From Hyphomicrobiales bacterium (GTDB lineage: Bacteria > Pseudomonadota > Alphaproteobacteria > Rhizobiales > Beijerinckiaceae): a DNA stretch of 64,000 nt. Location: contig JAIXZO010000011.1 in the NCBI GenBank assembly GCA_027489535.1, forward strand, positions 1 through 64,000, read 5' to 3'. Under the pieces are notes generated by a model. That model searched no databases. It was not told where the DNA came from and saw only the letters and a list, made by a program, of their open reading frames with translations. Below are positions 50,473 to 60,792 of the stretch, piece by piece; the stretch's first letter is position 1, and each line of letters starts with the position of its first letter. Both the position numbers and the translations under genes were made by a program.

Positions 50473-52034
50473 CAGGCGCCCGCAGTTTCCGGTTCCGCTT
50501 CCACATAGCGCGGGAAGATCGGCGCAGGCGCGGGCAAAGGCCGACCGTCAGGCAGACGGCCCGCAGCGCCGACATGCGCGAAGTCGCGCGCGTCGGCGGG
50601 AGCGCCGAGAAGATCGAGCAGCTTGCCCGCCGCGGTCGGAATCACCGGCTGCGCCATGATCGCGACGGCGCGGAGCACTTCCAGCGTGACGGCCAGCACG
50701 GCCTCGAAGCGGGCCTGATCGGTCTTGCGCTTCACCCACGGCTCTTCGGAGGCGAAATAGCGGTTGGCCTCGGCCACCACTTTCCAGATTTCGGCAAGCA
50801 TCACGTGCAGCGCGAGGTCGTCCATCGCCGCGCGGGCCTTGCCGGGCAGCGCATCCGCCAACGCGAGCATCGCGGCATCCGCCTCGGTGAGGGGACCGGA
50901 CGCGGGCGCCCTGCCCTCGAGGTTCTTGGCGATCATCGACAACGAGCGCTGCGCCAAATTGCCGATATCGTTGGCGAGGTCCGCATTGATGCGGCCCACG
51001 ATCGCCTCATGCGAATAATTACCGTCTTGGCCGAAGGGGACTTCGCGCAAAAAGAAATAACGCAGCTGATCGACGCCGTAGTGATCGGCCAACGTGAACG
51101 GGTCGATGACGTTGCCCACGGACTTCGACATCTTCTCGCCGCGGTTGAACAGGAAGCCGTGGCCGAAGACGCGCTTCGGCAGCGGCAACTGCGCCGACAT
51201 CAGGAAAGCCGGCCAATAGACCGTATGAAACCTCACGATGTCCTTGCCGATGATGTGCAGATCGGCGGGCCAAAATTTCGCGCGCGGCGCGTCGGCGTCG
51301 GGGAAGCCCGTGGCGGTGAGATAATTGGTGAGCGCGTCGACCCATACGTACATGACGTGCTTGGGGTTGCCCGGAACCGGGATGCCCCAATCGAACGCCG
51401 TGCGGCTGATCGAGAGATCCTTGAGGCCCGAATTGACGAAGCTGGTGATTTCGTTGCGGCGCTCGTCGGGCCCGATGAAGTCGGACTGCGCGTCGTAGAG
51501 CGCGAGAAGCCGGTCCTGATAGGCCGAGAGACGGAAGAAGTAGCTTTCCTCTTCCACCCATTCCAACGGCGTTCCCGTCGGCCCCCGGCGCACGCCGTCG
51601 CTGCCGAGCGTTGTCTCGCCGTCCGCGAAATAGGCCTCGTCACGGACCGAATACCAACCGGAATAGCTCGCGAGATAAATGTCGCCCGCTTTCTCCATGC
51701 GATCCCAAATGGCTTGGGAGGCACGGTAGTGTCGTTCTTCCGTCGTACGGATGAAGTCGTCGTTGGAGGCGTTCAGCGCGTCGGCCATGCGGCGGAATAC
51801 GGCGGCGTTTCGGTCCGCCAATTCCCGGGTGGTCACGCCTTCCTTGGCCGCCGTTTGCAGCATCTTCTGGCCGTGCTCGTCCGTGCCCGTCAGAAAGAAC
51901 ACGTCATAGCCGTCGAGCCTCTTGAACCGGGCGACGGCATCGGACGCGATCAACTCATAGGCATGCCCGATATGCGGCGAACCGTTCGGGTAGGAGATTG
52001 CGGTCGTCAAATAAAATGCGGGCTTGGCGGCCAT
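50472..52034 (-). CDS. metG: Methionyl-tRNA synthetase
   Basis: The 520-residue class I synthetase has the HIGH motif in [21 protein letters not shown], and the KMSKS loop in [14 protein letters not shown]. No zinc-binding cysteine knot is visible in the connective peptide, in line with the shorter type without zinc. It lacks the C-terminal tRNA-binding dimer domain. It lies 36 bp after holB and runs straight into tatD. Confidence 0.98.
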   Translation of the reverse strand: MAAKPAFYLTTAISYPNGSPHIGHAYELIASDAVARFKRLDGYDVFFLTGTDEHGQKMLQTAAKEGVTTRELADRNAAVFRRMADALNASNDDFIRTTEERHYRASQAIWDRMEKAGDIYLASYSGWYSVRDEAYFADGETTLGSDGVRRGPTGTPLEWVEEESYFFRLSAYQDRLLALYDAQSDFIGPDERRNEITSFVNSGLKDLSISRTAFDWGIPVPGNPKHVMYVWVDALTNYLTATGFPDADAPRAKFWPADLHIIGKDIVRFHTVYWPAFLMSAQLPLPKRVFGHGFLFNRGEKMSKSVGNVIDPFTLADHYGVDQLRYFFLREVPFGQDGNYSHEAIVGRINADLANDIGNLAQRSLSMIAKNLEGRAPASGPLTEADAAMLALADALPGKARAAMDDLALHVMLAEIWKVVAEANRYFASEEPWVKRKTDQARFEAVLAVTLEVLRAVAIMAQPVIPTAAGKLLDLLGAPADARDFAHVGAAGRLPDGRPLPAPAPIFPRYVEAEPETAGA

Positions 52035-52070
52035 CTCGTTCCTCTTGAGGCGCGCGCGGAGGCGGCCGGA

Positions 52071-53132
52071 TCAAGCGGCCCGGGAGCGACGGACGGCCTC
52101 GGAGAGATCAGCGAACAGGGTAAGAATGAGTGCCCGGCGATCAAGATTGAGGCGGTCGGCATCCCGCGTCGCGCGTGCGATCTTCTCCCATACCTCCGCC
52201 AGAGGCGCAAGGCGAGCGGCGCCCTCCCCGGCGCGCCGGCGGGTCTCGCGCGCGAGCCACTCGTCGATGCTTTCCAGAACGGCCTCGAAGTCGGCCGCGC
52301 CGTCCTTCTTTGCCACGCTTTCGGCCATGGCGTGTATGTCCGCCCGGCGTTGCCCGGGCAACGCATCGAGCAGGCCCGTCACGATGTCGATGATGTTGAG
52401 CGTCCGCTCGTCGAGCCGGCGCAGCGCGGTGCTCACGGAGCCGTCAGCGACCGCCGCCGCGTTGGCCGCCGCAGCGGGCGCGGCCTCGATGCCGGGGGCG
52501 GACAATGCCTGGACGATTTCGCCCTCGCTCAAGGATCGGAAGGCGAGCTTGCGGCAGCGCGAGCGAATCGTCGGCAGCAATCGGCCGACTAGATGGGTGA
52601 CCAGCAGGATCACCGCGCGCGGCGGCGGCTCCTCGATGGCCTTGAGCAGGGCGTTGGCGCTGTTGCGGTTCAATTCATCGGCCGAATCGACGATCAGCAC
52701 CCGCCAACCGCCCTCCCCGGCGGTTGAGCCGAAAAAGCCGATGGCGTCGCGGGCGGCGCTCACCGAAATTTCGGTCGGGACGTTCTTCTTCTCGCTCTCC
52801 GCGCGGCGACGCAGCACGTGGAGGTCGGGATGTGAAAACGCCATGATCTTGCGGGCCGTCGGATGCTCGGGGTCCACGTCGAGCGTGCGGGCGGCCGCGA
52901 CCGCAGGCGATTTCGGGTCGGGATGGGCGAGAATGAACCGTGCAGCGCGATAGGCGAAGGTCGCCTTCCCAACCCCCTCAGGTCCGGTCAACATCCAGGC
53001 ATGCGGCATGCGGCCGGAGCGATAGGCCTCCAGAAAGGCCGTTTCGGCCGCCTCCTGTCCGATCAACCGCAGCGTCTCGCGCGGATGCGGGAAACCGGGC
53101 AAGGCGTCGCTCGAAAGCTCGTCGTCCGTCAT
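52071..53132 (-). CDS. holB: DNA polymerase III subunit delta' HolB
   Basis: The 353-residue clamp-loader subunit has a P-loop-like MLTGPEGVGKATFAYRAARF, VLIVDSADELNRNSANALLK, and the sensor region AVILLVTHLVGRLLPTIRSR with the SRC arginine finger-type motif. The ATG at 53132 overlaps the tmk stop. The tmk-holB-metG-tatD order supports the call. Confidence 0.95.
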   Translation of the reverse strand: MTDDELSSDALPGFPHPRETLRLIGQEAAETAFLEAYRSGRMPHAWMLTGPEGVGKATFAYRAARFILAHPDPKSPAVAAARTLDVDPEHPTARKIMAFSHPDLHVLRRRAESEKKNVPTEISVSAARDAIGFFGSTAGEGGWRVLIVDSADELNRNSANALLKAIEEPPPRAVILLVTHLVGRLLPTIRSRCRKLAFRSLSEGEIVQALSAPGIEAAPAAAANAAAVADGSVSTALRRLDERTLNIIDIVTGLLDALPGQRRADIHAMAESVAKKDGAADFEAVLESIDEWLARETRRRAGEGAARLAPLAEVWEKIARATRDADRLNLDRRALILTLFADLSEAVRRSRAA

Positions 53133-53800
53133 ACCGAAGCCGCCTCGCGCAAGAAACGGGCACGCACGGCGGTCCACACGGCATCCGCCACGGCATCCAT
53201 GTCGACCGACGCGTCGACGACGACGAAGCGATGCGGCTCGGCCGCTGCGAGCGCCAGAAACGCCTGCCGAAGCCCTCGATGGAAGGAAAGCGACTCCTTC
53301 TCGAAACCGTCGGTGGAAGCCGTCCCGCGCCGCAGCGCCGCGCGAGCCAGACCCGTCTCGGCCGAGAGATCGAGCAGGACCGTCATGTCCGGCCCCGCGT
53401 TGCCGACCACCATGCGTTCTAGCGTTTCGACGACCTCGCCGTTCAGCTTGCCCAACGCCCCCTGATAGGCGCGGGTCGAATCGGAGAAGCGGTCGCACAC
53501 GACCCAGCGGCCCGCGGCCAAGGCCGGGCGAATGGCGGTTTCGAGATGGTCAGCGCGCGCCGCATAAAACAACAGCGCCTCCGCGGTCGCTCCGAACCGC
53601 GGGTGATCGGGATCGAGCAGCAGGCCGCGAATGCGTTCCGCGCCCGCGGAACCGCCGGGTTCGCGCGTTGCGAGGGCCTCGATCCCGGATGCGGAGAGGC
53701 GTTCGACGAGCCGACGCACCTGCGTGGACTTGCCGGTCCCCTCCCCGCCTTCGAAGGTGATGAAGACGCCGCGCGCGGGCGGATCGCCGGCTCGCTGCAT
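53129..53800 (-). CDS. tmk: Thymidylate kinase
   Basis: The 223-residue enzyme phosphorylates dTMP. Seen: P-loop FITFEGGEGTGKSTQVRRLV, TREPGG, and the substrate loop VCDRFSDSTRAYQGAL. MQRAGD at 53800 is the start; an upstream extension is unlikely. It is usually preceded by a D-Ala-D-Ala carboxypeptidase gene in this neighbourhood, which is absent here; rlpA is next upstream. Confidence 0.98.
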   Translation of the reverse strand: MQRAGDPPARGVFITFEGGEGTGKSTQVRRLVERLSASGIEALATREPGGSAGAERIRGLLLDPDHPRFGATAEALLFYAARADHLETAIRPALAAGRWVVCDRFSDSTRAYQGALGKLNGEVVETLERMVVGNAGPDMTVLLDLSAETGLARAALRRGTASTDGFEKESLSFHRGLRQAFLALAAAEPHRFVVVDASVDMDAVADAVWTAVRARFLREAASV

Positions 53801-53872
53801 GGCGCGCTCGCTCCTTTTGCTTCCGCCCGGACGATGACCGGACGAAGCGCCCAAATCAACGGCGAAGCTGCA

Positions 53873-54934
53873 TCAGAGGCCGACCCGGCCGCGCAACGGA
53901 GGGGTAAACGCTCCGGAAGCGGGACCGACCGCGTTCATCGTCATGGTGATCGGGCGCGCGGACGCCGCTTCGGTCGGGCGTACCGGCGGCAACGGCACGG
54001 CAGCGTCGGGCACGCCGGAACGCATCACGGGCGCAGCGGAGACGGCCGGAGCCGGCTGTACCGGCGGGGCGAAGGAAGAGGCCGTCGGGACGACTCGGGA
54101 GGAGATCGGAGAGAGGCCCACCGCGCCGATGGCATAGGGCCGATCGGGCGGCACCGGCATGCCGGGCATCGGGCGACCCGAGAGGAGCGCACGCAGATAG
54201 TCGGCCTCGCCCGCGTCTTCGTTGCGCGTCGGCTGGACCGAACGCACGACCGGAGAGACGGGCGCAGCGCTGGCCACCATGACGGGTGCCCCGCCACGCA
54301 GCTCTGCGGGCGAACCGTCCGTGCGCAACGACGCTACCAGAACGGCGGTATCGTCGCCTTCGAGCGGCGCACGCCCGATGTAGTCGACGCGGACGCGGGC
54401 GGTGCCGAGATGACGGAAATTCAAGGCGTGAGCCACGCGCTCGGAGACGTCGACGAGCCGGTTGGCGTGATAGGGGCCGCGATCGTTGACGCGCGCGATC
54501 ATCGAACGACCGTTCAGCGTGTTCGTTACGCGCACATAGCTCGGAAGCGGCATCGTGGGATGCGCGACCGAGATCGACCCGCTGTCGAAGACCTCGCCGT
54601 TCGCCGTCTGGCGGCCGTGAAATGCGGTGCCGTACCAAGACGCGAGACCGACGGCCGAGTAGCCGGGCTCTTCCTTGGGAACGTAAAGACGACCTGCGAC
54701 CACGTAGGGCTTGCCGGTCTTGTCGACGCCGCCGCCCTTGGGAACCGGATCGCCGTCGGCCACGACCTTGGGGCTCGGACGAACGCCGTATTTTCCGTCG
54801 ATGCCGGCGCGTTTGGGATCGCTGCCGCAATTGGCGACGAGAAGACCGGTAGCCACCACTGCGGCGAGGCGCGCAGCGAGGCGGAATTGTTCGGCGGAGG
54901 CTCGCGCAAGGCGCGTGGGGCGCTGATCCGGCAA
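53873..54934 (-). CDS. rlpA: RlpA-like lipoprotein, septal ring lytic transglycosylase family
   Basis: The 353-residue protein has a lipoprotein signal ending LLVANC. The double-psi beta-barrel core contains GLASWYGTAFHGRQTANGEV, LPSYVRVTNTLNGRSMIARV and NDRGPYHANRLVDVSERVA. The long Pro/Ala-rich C-terminal half shows no clear SPOR domain. RlpA binds or cuts denuded peptidoglycan at the septum. The only start is TTG at 54934; no ATG precedes the signal peptide in frame. Confidence 0.9.
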   Translation of the reverse strand: MPDQRPTRLARASAEQFRLAARLAAVVATGLLVANCGSDPKRAGIDGKYGVRPSPKVVADGDPVPKGGGVDKTGKPYVVAGRLYVPKEEPGYSAVGLASWYGTAFHGRQTANGEVFDSGSISVAHPTMPLPSYVRVTNTLNGRSMIARVNDRGPYHANRLVDVSERVAHALNFRHLGTARVRVDYIGRAPLEGDDTAVLVASLRTDGSPAELRGGAPVMVASAAPVSPVVRSVQPTRNEDAGEADYLRALLSGRPMPGMPVPPDRPYAIGAVGLSPISSRVVPTASSFAPPVQPAPAVSAAPVMRSGVPDAAVPLPPVRPTEAASARPITMTMNAVGPASGAFTPPLRGRVGL

Positions 54935-55128
54935 ATGTCCGACCCTGTTTCGAGCGAAACCGTCGAAGGTTTCGCCTGTCCGTTCCCAAGCAGCGGAACA
55001 CTCAAGTCGAGGTTATGCCCGCCGCACGTTACGACAGGGTTAACCCGAGCGGACCGTTCGGGCAAGCTCCGCAGGCTTTTCGGGCAGGTCCGCAGCTCCG
55101 GCGGACAGTTGCCGCTGCTCCGAAAGAC

Positions 55129-55596
55129 TTAAGGCCCGATCCGCGCGATGCCCTTTTGGCCATCGTCGCGATCCCACGCCACATGGTCTCCCGCCAGCAC
55201 CTTCAGCGTGAAGCAGAAGGTCTTGCCGTCGTACCAGGACTGCCATTTCTGGCAGATTCGGTTGCCGTCCACCCACCAACGGCCGCTGTCCGACGGTGCG
55301 AGAAATCGCCCCAGGCCGGCCGCCTCCCCCGATCCGTCGAGATGACCGTCGGGGCGGTAAAACAGCGGCAACTCGCCGCCCAAAGGCACCGCGAGATAGA
55401 TTCGCCGCCCCGACACCACCTTGCGCAACGCCTCTCCCGACAACAGCGACTGCGAGGACGCACCGGTGTCGGCCCGCGCCTCGCCCGCGACATCGGGCCC
55501 GGCGAGAATGAAAAGCGCAGCCGCGACGGCCAAGCCCGAGCGCGGCCCACGGATCGACTTGAATGCGGAGGATGAAAGGCGACGCGAAGAGAACAT
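55129..55596 (-). CDS. Small exported protein of unknown function
   Basis: The 155-residue product has an N-terminal signal segment (SGLAVAAALFILAGPDVAGEA). A C-terminal domain contains FYRPDGHLDGSGE, RWWVDGNRICQKWQSWYDGK and FCFTLKVLAGDHVAWDRDDG. The repeated Trp and the two Cys in a W-C-W-C pattern suggest a small secreted beta fold seen in uncharacterised alphaproteobacterial proteins. ATG 55596, preceded by GGGAGC, was chosen; two upstream Met codons (55626, 55623) are possible. Confidence 0.78.
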   Translation of the reverse strand: MFSSRRLSSSAFKSIRGPRSGLAVAAALFILAGPDVAGEARADTGASSQSLLSGEALRKVVSGRRIYLAVPLGGELPLFYRPDGHLDGSGEAAGLGRFLAPSDSGRWWVDGNRICQKWQSWYDGKTFCFTLKVLAGDHVAWDRDDGQKGIARIGP

Positions 55597-55958
55597 GAAC
55601 AGGCTCCCGGCCGAAACGACCATCAACGGGTCACTTGTTCCCTACGCGGCTCCGGAGCGGCCGGATCAAAGGCGCGAGGGCGTGCAACTCTGTGCGGCGT
55701 TCAACGGCGTCTAGATCGGTTCCATCCGGTTACAAGGAGATCACTCTCGTCTGGAGATCGCTCTCATTGCCGCATTCCTCCGGCAGCTTTGGCGGAGCGG
55801 CTTCGTATCCTCCGACGGTATTGCATGTGGCTTGCCCGCTCCCTGGCGCCGCGGCCCTCGACGGGGAACTGCGAACGGGTGTATCGAACGCCGTGCTCGA
55901 ACGTCGCCGACGCGCCTTCCCTTCCGAAGGCCTCATCGTCGGCGCGGCGGGTACGCGC
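55597..55958. other. Intergenic region without recognised gene
   Basis: A 360-bp gap lies between the small exported protein and tRNA-Ser. I see no credible coding frame, no family A-C repeat and no strong terminator hairpin. It should hold the promoters of both flanking genes. Its right end (from about 55900) probably drives the tRNA. Confidence 0.6.
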
Positions 55959-56048
55959 GGAAGGGTGGCCGAGTGGTTTAAGGCAGCGGTCTTGAAAACC
56001 GCCGTGGGCGCAAGTTCACCGTGGGTTCGAATCCCACCCCTTCCGCCA
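55959..56048 (+). tRNA. tRNA-Ser (UGA anticodon)
   Basis: The 90-nt gene includes the 3' CCA. The acceptor stem pairs GGAAGGG with CCCTTCC, discriminator G. The anticodon loop is CTTGAAA, giving TGA, between GCGGT and ACCGC. A long variable arm (GTGGGCGCAAGTTCAC) and the T-loop GGTTCGAATCC are present, typical of tRNA-Ser. No integrase or direct repeat indicating an integrated element was seen beside it. Confidence 0.97.
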
Positions 56049-56082
56049 TTACACGGCGGCGCCCTTGCCCGTCAGGCGGTAC

Positions 56083-56589
56083 TCAGCCCGACGTGAACCC
56101 CGCCCGTTTCAGCCTCACGAGCGCCAGATCGAGGGCGGAGAGGAAGCTCGAGCGGTCTTTCGGGGCGAAAGGCGGCGGGCCGCCCGTGGTCGCGCCGGCG
56201 GAGCGGAGGTCGTCCATGAGATTGCGGGTGGCCAGCGCCATGCCGATGGATTGCTCGGTGAAGGCCCGGCCGTTGGGGGCGATCACCTGCGCGCCCGCCT
56301 TGATGCAGCGCGCCGCGAGCGGAATGTCGGCCGTGATCACCACCGCGCCCGGTCGGGCGCGTTCGGCGATCCAGTCGTCCGCGACGTCGGGGCCCGCCTG
56401 CACCACGATGCGCTCGACGGCCGGGTCGCGCGGCACTTGCATCCAGCTGTTCGCCACGACGAAGGTCTTCACGCCATGGCGCGCGGCGACCTTGTAGGTC
56501 TCGTCCTTCACCGGGCAGGCATCGGCGTCGATGAAGACGACGATGGTTCCCGCGACGTCGCCTGCAGAATCGGGCGTCGGTGCGTTCAT
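56083..56589 (-). CDS. YaiI/YqxD family (DUF188) protein
   Basis: The 168-residue protein has the family's opening [19 protein letters not shown] and the blocks [42 protein letters not shown] and [18 protein letters not shown]. This PIN-like fold family is widespread; its function is not established. It lies 4 bp after the helicase gene start side and shares the leftward strand, probably following the helicase or sharing a message with it. Confidence 0.94.
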   Translation of the reverse strand: MNAPTPDSAGDVAGTIVVFIDADACPVKDETYKVAARHGVKTFVVANSWMQVPRDPAVERIVVQAGPDVADDWIAERARPGAVVITADIPLAARCIKAGAQVIAPNGRAFTEQSIGMALATRNLMDDLRSAGATTGGPPPFAPKDRSSFLSALDLALVRLKRAGFTSG

Positions 56590-56593
56590 GACG

Positions 56594-58411
56594 TCAGCGG
56601 GCGCGGGCCTTGAACGGGCGCTTCGGCGGCCCGCCCTTGTCGCCGCCGCCTTCGCCGCCCCGCGGCTTGCCGCCCCGTTCGGTGCGGCCCTGATATCCGC
56701 CGGGCGACCGCTTCGGGCGCGGTGCGTCGCGGTCGGGCGCGGTCGCGTGTTCGATCAGGATGTCCTTGTCCTGCGAGTCGGGCTTCTTGGCCGCCGTCGC
56801 GAAACGCGCCGCCACGGCTTCGGAGATCGCGAAGCGGGTGTTGCGGTCGCCCACCTCGATGCGGCCGATGTCGTTGCGGGTGATGTGCCCGCGGCGGCAC
56901 AGGAACGGCACGAGCCATTTCGGATCGGCGTTCTGCTTGCGGCCCACATTCATCGAGAACCAGACCGATTCATGATCGGCCGGTTCGTCGCGACGCGAGA
57001 ACCCGCCGCGCTCGGACGAGCCCTCGAAGGACCGGCCGTCCGGGTTCTTGCCCTCGTAGGGCTTGCGTTCGCGCACCGCCCGGTCGCCGCTGATCCGACG
57101 ATCGGGCTCGGCCAAATCCTCGGGCGACGGCAGCATGCGGCGGTGAAAGCGCACCAGCGCGGCGGCGAGGTCTTCCGCGCTGCGTTCCGCCAGCAAGGCG
57201 CGGGCGTCGGCGAGATCCTCCTCCGCGCCGTCTTCGGCGGCCGAGGTATCGGCGATCAACCGCTCGCGGTCGCGCAGCCGGATCTCGGCGGCCGAGGGCG
57301 CGGGCGTCCACGCCACCTCGACGCGGGCACCGGCCAACAGCCGCTCCGCCTGCCGACGGCGATTGTACGGAGCCAACACGACGCAGACGCCCTTGCGGCC
57401 CGCGCGGCCCGTGCGGCCGCTGCGGTGCTGCAGGGTCTGCTCGTCCATCGGCAGATCGGCATGGATGACGAGTCCGAGATCGGGAAGGTCCAGCCCGCGT
57501 GCGGCGACGTCCGTCGCCACGCAGACGCGCGCCCGGCCGTCGCGCAGGGCCTGCAGCGCCCGGTTGCGTTCCGCCTGTCCCAACTCGCCCGACAGGGCGA
57601 CGACGGCGAAGCCGCGCTCCAGCAGATTGCCCTGCAGCCGCTGCACGGCGGCGCGGGTCGAACAGAAAACGAGCGCGGCGCGCGCCTCGAAATAGCGCAG
57701 CACGTTCACCACGGCGCGGTCGGTCTCATGCGGCGCGATCGACATGGCGCGATATTCGATGTCGCCGTGCGGCTGGTCCTGCCCCGCCATGGCGATGCGG
57801 ACGGCGTCCTTCTGGTAGCGCCGCGCGAGCGTCAGAATGGCCTTGGGCAACGTCGCGGAGAAGAGCAGCGTCCGGCGTTCCGGTGCGGTCGTGTCGAGGA
57901 TCGCTTCGAGGTCCTCGCGGAAGCCGAGGTCGAGCATCTCGTCGGCTTCGTCGAGCACGGCCGCCTTCAAGGTCGACAGATCGAGATGCGACCGCTCGAC
58001 ATGGTCGCGCAGGCGTCCGGGCGTGCCGACGACGATATGCGCGCCCTGCGCCAGCAGCTTCTGCTCGCGCCGCACGTCCATGCCGCCGACGCATGAGACC
58101 ACGCGAGCGCCGCTCGGGCCGTAGAGCCATTCGAGTTCGCGCTGCACCTGCAGCGCCAATTCCCGCGTCGGGGCTATGGCCAAGGCCAAAGGCGCGCCGG
58201 CCGGGCCGAAACGTTCCTTGTCGCCGAGCAGCGTCGCGCCGATCGCGAGCCCGTAGGCGACGGTCTTGCCCGATCCGGTCTGCGCGGAGACGAGCAGATC
58301 GCGGTCGGCGGCGTCGGCTTCGAGAACGGCGGCTTGGACGGGCGTCGGCTCGCCATAGCCGCGCTCCTGCAACGCACGGGACAGACTGCCCGGAAGGACG
58401 GGAAACGGCAT
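56594..58411 (-). CDS. DEAD-box ATP-dependent RNA helicase with C-terminal RNA-binding domain
   Basis: The 605-residue protein has a Q-motif region ([14 protein letters not shown]), motif I AQTGSGKT, Ia PTRELA, Ib GTPGRL, II DEAD, III SAT, and [16 protein letters not shown] DbpA-like RNA-binding domain follows at about 475-560 ([20 protein letters not shown]), then a Gly/Arg/Lys-rich tail. It probably remodels ribosomal or mRNA structures, like CsdA/DeaD. AAGGT precedes the ATG. It is divergent from prfC. Confidence 0.95.
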   Translation of the reverse strand: MPFPVLPGSLSRALQERGYGEPTPVQAAVLEADAADRDLLVSAQTGSGKTVAYGLAIGATLLGDKERFGPAGAPLALAIAPTRELALQVQRELEWLYGPSGARVVSCVGGMDVRREQKLLAQGAHIVVGTPGRLRDHVERSHLDLSTLKAAVLDEADEMLDLGFREDLEAILDTTAPERRTLLFSATLPKAILTLARRYQKDAVRIAMAGQDQPHGDIEYRAMSIAPHETDRAVVNVLRYFEARAALVFCSTRAAVQRLQGNLLERGFAVVALSGELGQAERNRALQALRDGRARVCVATDVAARGLDLPDLGLVIHADLPMDEQTLQHRSGRTGRAGRKGVCVVLAPYNRRRQAERLLAGARVEVAWTPAPSAAEIRLRDRERLIADTSAAEDGAEEDLADARALLAERSAEDLAAALVRFHRRMLPSPEDLAEPDRRISGDRAVRERKPYEGKNPDGRSFEGSSERGGFSRRDEPADHESVWFSMNVGRKQNADPKWLVPFLCRRGHITRNDIGRIEVGDRNTRFAISEAVAARFATAAKKPDSQDKDILIEHATAPDRDAPRPKRSPGGYQGRTERGGKPRGGEGGGDKGGPPKRPFKARAR

Positions 58412-58663
58412 GGGAGACCTTCATTCTGTTCGGGCGCGTGGCGCGCAAGGATGACGATTTGAAGCCGTGCTTATAGCCCCGAGGGCCGAAGCGCCAGACG
58501 CGAGCGGGTTCCTTCGCCCGCAGACGCGGCGATTCGAGCGCTTTTGCCGGATATGCAGCCCTCGAGCCGCATCTTTGCCTGACCTTTCCGAAGATCGGCG
58601 CTATGAAGCGTTGCGCGAGGGCCGCGGGCCTTCGCAAGCACTGCCGAACCGGATGCCGAAACG

Positions 58664-60280
58664 ATGCTTCACTCCTCCGCGCCTTCCGACCGTCCCTCCG
58701 GCTTCGCCGCCGAGGTGCGCAGGCGTCGTACCTTCGCCATCATCTCGCATCCGGACGCCGGCAAGACGACGCTGACCGAAAAGCTTTTGTATTTCGGCGG
58801 CGCCATCAAGCTCGCGGGTCACGTCAAGGCGCGCGGCGAGCGCCGCCGGACGCGGTCGGACTGGATGGAGATCGAGCAGTCGCGTGGCATCTCGGTCACG
58901 AGTTCGGTGATGACGTTCGAGCGCAACGGCCTCGTCTTCAACTTGCTCGACACGCCCGGCCACTCGGATTTCAGCGAGGACACGTTCCGCACGTTGAGCG
59001 CGGTCGACGCCGCGATCATGGTCATCGACGCGGCCAAGGGCATCGAAAGCCAGACCCGCAAGCTGTTCGAAGTCTGCCGCCTGCGCGACATCCCCATCGT
59101 CACCTTCATCAACAAGGTGGACCGCGAAGGGCTCGACGCGCTCGAACTGCTCGACGAAATCGCGTCGGGCCTCGCGCTCGATCTCGCGCCGATGACCTGG
59201 CCCATCGGAATGGGCTCCGACTTCCGCGGCTGCATCGACATTGCGGGCAAGCGCGCCTTGCTGCCCGAAGCCGTCCGCAACAGCCCCTATTCCAAAGCCG
59301 TCGAACTGTCCAAACTCGAAGACCTCGCCTCGGCGACCGGCATCGAGGAGCGCATCACGGGGCCTGCGTTGGAGTCGCTCGATCTCGCCCGAGCCGCCCT
59401 CCCCGCCTTCGACGCGAAGGCTTTCCTCGAAGGGCATCTCTCGCCCGTGTTTTTCGGCAGCGCGCTGCGCGATTTCTGCGTGGAGGAGCTTCTCGACTGC
59501 CTCGCGAGCTTCGCGCCCGGCCCGGGCGTCCGTGAGGCGGGCGACCGCATCGTCGAGCCAGAAGAAGCGGCCGTCACGGGCTTCGTGTTCAAAGTTCAGG
59601 CGAACATGGACCCCAGCCACCGCGACCGCGTGGCGTTTCTGCGATTGTGCTCCGGCCGCTTCCGCCGCGGCATGAAGATGTTCCACGTGCGCGAAGGCAA
59701 GCCGATGTCGGTCTCCTCGCCCATCTTGTTCTTCGCGCAGGATCGCGAGACGGCCGACGAGGCCTATCCGGGCGACATCATCGGCATCCCGAACCACGGC
59801 ACCTTGCGGGTCGGCGACACGCTGACCGAGGGCGAGGAGCTGCGCTTCACGGGGCTGCCGAATTTCGCCCCGGAAATTCTCCGCCGCGTCCTGATCGAAG
59901 ACCCGATGAAGGCCAAGCAGCTGCAACGCGCCCTGCAGGATCTGGCGGAGGAAGGCGTCGCGCAGGTGTTCCATCCGGTGCTCGGCTCATGGCCGATCCT
60001 CGGCGTCTTCGGAGCGCTTCAGTTGGAGGTTCTCGTCTCGCGCCTGAAGGCCGAATACGGCGTCCCGATCCGCTTCGAGACCGCGCCCTACGAGTCCGCG
60101 CGTTGGATCGATTCGGCGGAACCGGCCGAACTCGCGCGCTTCGTCGAGAAGGAACGCCAGAACATCGCGGAGGACCGCGACGGCAATCTCGTTTTCCTCG
60201 CGCGCAACGACTGGACGCTGCGTCGTACGGCCGAGGAGTGGAAGGCCGTCCGCTTCACCGACGTCCGCGAGCGCGGCTGA
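58664..60280 (+). CDS. prfC: Peptide chain release factor 3
   Basis: The 538-residue GTPase recycles RF1/RF2. Seen: G1 SHPDAGKTTLTEKLLYFG, switch I SRGISVTSSVMTFE, G3 LDTPGHSDFSEDTFRTLS, G4 INKVDREGLD, and the C-terminal GALQLEVLVSRLKAEYGVPI. Length and domain order match RF3 rather than EF-G. It has a 250-bp upstream gap shared with the divergent helicase. Confidence 0.97.
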   Translation: MLHSSAPSDRPSGFAAEVRRRRTFAIISHPDAGKTTLTEKLLYFGGAIKLAGHVKARGERRRTRSDWMEIEQSRGISVTSSVMTFERNGLVFNLLDTPGHSDFSEDTFRTLSAVDAAIMVIDAAKGIESQTRKLFEVCRLRDIPIVTFINKVDREGLDALELLDEIASGLALDLAPMTWPIGMGSDFRGCIDIAGKRALLPEAVRNSPYSKAVELSKLEDLASATGIEERITGPALESLDLARAALPAFDAKAFLEGHLSPVFFGSALRDFCVEELLDCLASFAPGPGVREAGDRIVEPEEAAVTGFVFKVQANMDPSHRDRVAFLRLCSGRFRRGMKMFHVREGKPMSVSSPILFFAQDRETADEAYPGDIIGIPNHGTLRVGDTLTEGEELRFTGLPNFAPEILRRVLIEDPMKAKQLQRALQDLAEEGVAQVFHPVLGSWPILGVFGALQLEVLVSRLKAEYGVPIRFETAPYESARWIDSAEPAELARFVEKERQNIAEDRDGNLVFLARNDWTLRRTAEEWKAVRFTDVRERG

Positions 60281-60356
60281 GCAACGTCGCGCCCGATCAC
60301 GAACAAACCAACTGGAATCCGGCGCGTTGCCCCTCGTCGAAACAGGGAGACACGCC

Positions 60357-60758
60357 ATGCATGCCGTCGACATGATCCGCACCCATCCGCACGTGACGGG
60401 CAACGTGAACGAGGCGCTCGTGCGCTGCATCGACGAATGTTACGCCTGCGCCATGGCCTGCAACATTTGCGCGGACGCCTGTCTGGGCGAGGATATGGTC
60501 CGCAATCTCACCCAATGCATCAGGTTGAACAACGACTGCGCCGACGTCTGCCTCGCGACCGGATCGCTGGCGGCCCGCCGCACCGGTTCGGATGAAGAAC
60601 TTATCCGCCGCATGCTCGACGCCTGTGCGACCGCGTGTCGGATCTGCGGGGATGAATGCAATCGTCACGGCGAGATGCACGAACATTGCCGCGTCTGCGC
60701 CGACTCGTGCCGCACATGCGAGCGGGCGTGCCGGGATGCGCTCCAAAGCATGCATTGA
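60357..60758 (+). CDS. Cysteine-rich four-helix-bundle copper-binding protein (Csp-like, DUF326)
   Basis: The 133-residue protein holds 18 cysteines arranged in helix-compatible spacings such as CIDECYACAMACNICADAC and CATACRICGDEC, plus many His. This is the pattern of copper storage proteins, where Cys line a four-helix bundle and bind many Cu(I) ions. No Tat or Sec signal is seen, so it should be cytosolic like Csp3. AGGGAGA precedes the ATG at 60357. A GC hairpin follows. No copper exporter or regulator is in the window. Confidence 0.92.
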   Translation: MHAVDMIRTHPHVTGNVNEALVRCIDECYACAMACNICADACLGEDMVRNLTQCIRLNNDCADVCLATGSLAARRTGSDEELIRRMLDACATACRICGDECNRHGEMHEHCRVCADSCRTCERACRDALQSMH

Positions 60759-60770
60759 CGAGACGAAGAC

Positions 60771-60790
60771 GGCGGGCCGCTCGGCCCGCC
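60771..60790. terminator. GC-rich hairpin after the Csp-like gene
   Basis: GGCGGGCCG and CGGCCCGCC form a perfect inverted repeat 13 bp after the stop of the Csp-like gene. No T-run follows, so factor-independent termination is doubtful. It also lies just downstream of the small - strand reading frame and could serve both. Confidence 0.4.
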
Positions 60791-60792
60791 CT

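Noticed and set aside
55959-56048. tRNA-Ser as an attachment site of an integrated element
   Set aside because: No integrase, no repeated tRNA 3' end nearby, and flanking genes are ordinary core genes.
55635-56096. 153-codon + strand open frame
   Set aside because: It runs through the whole tRNA-Ser gene and has no family-like sequence.
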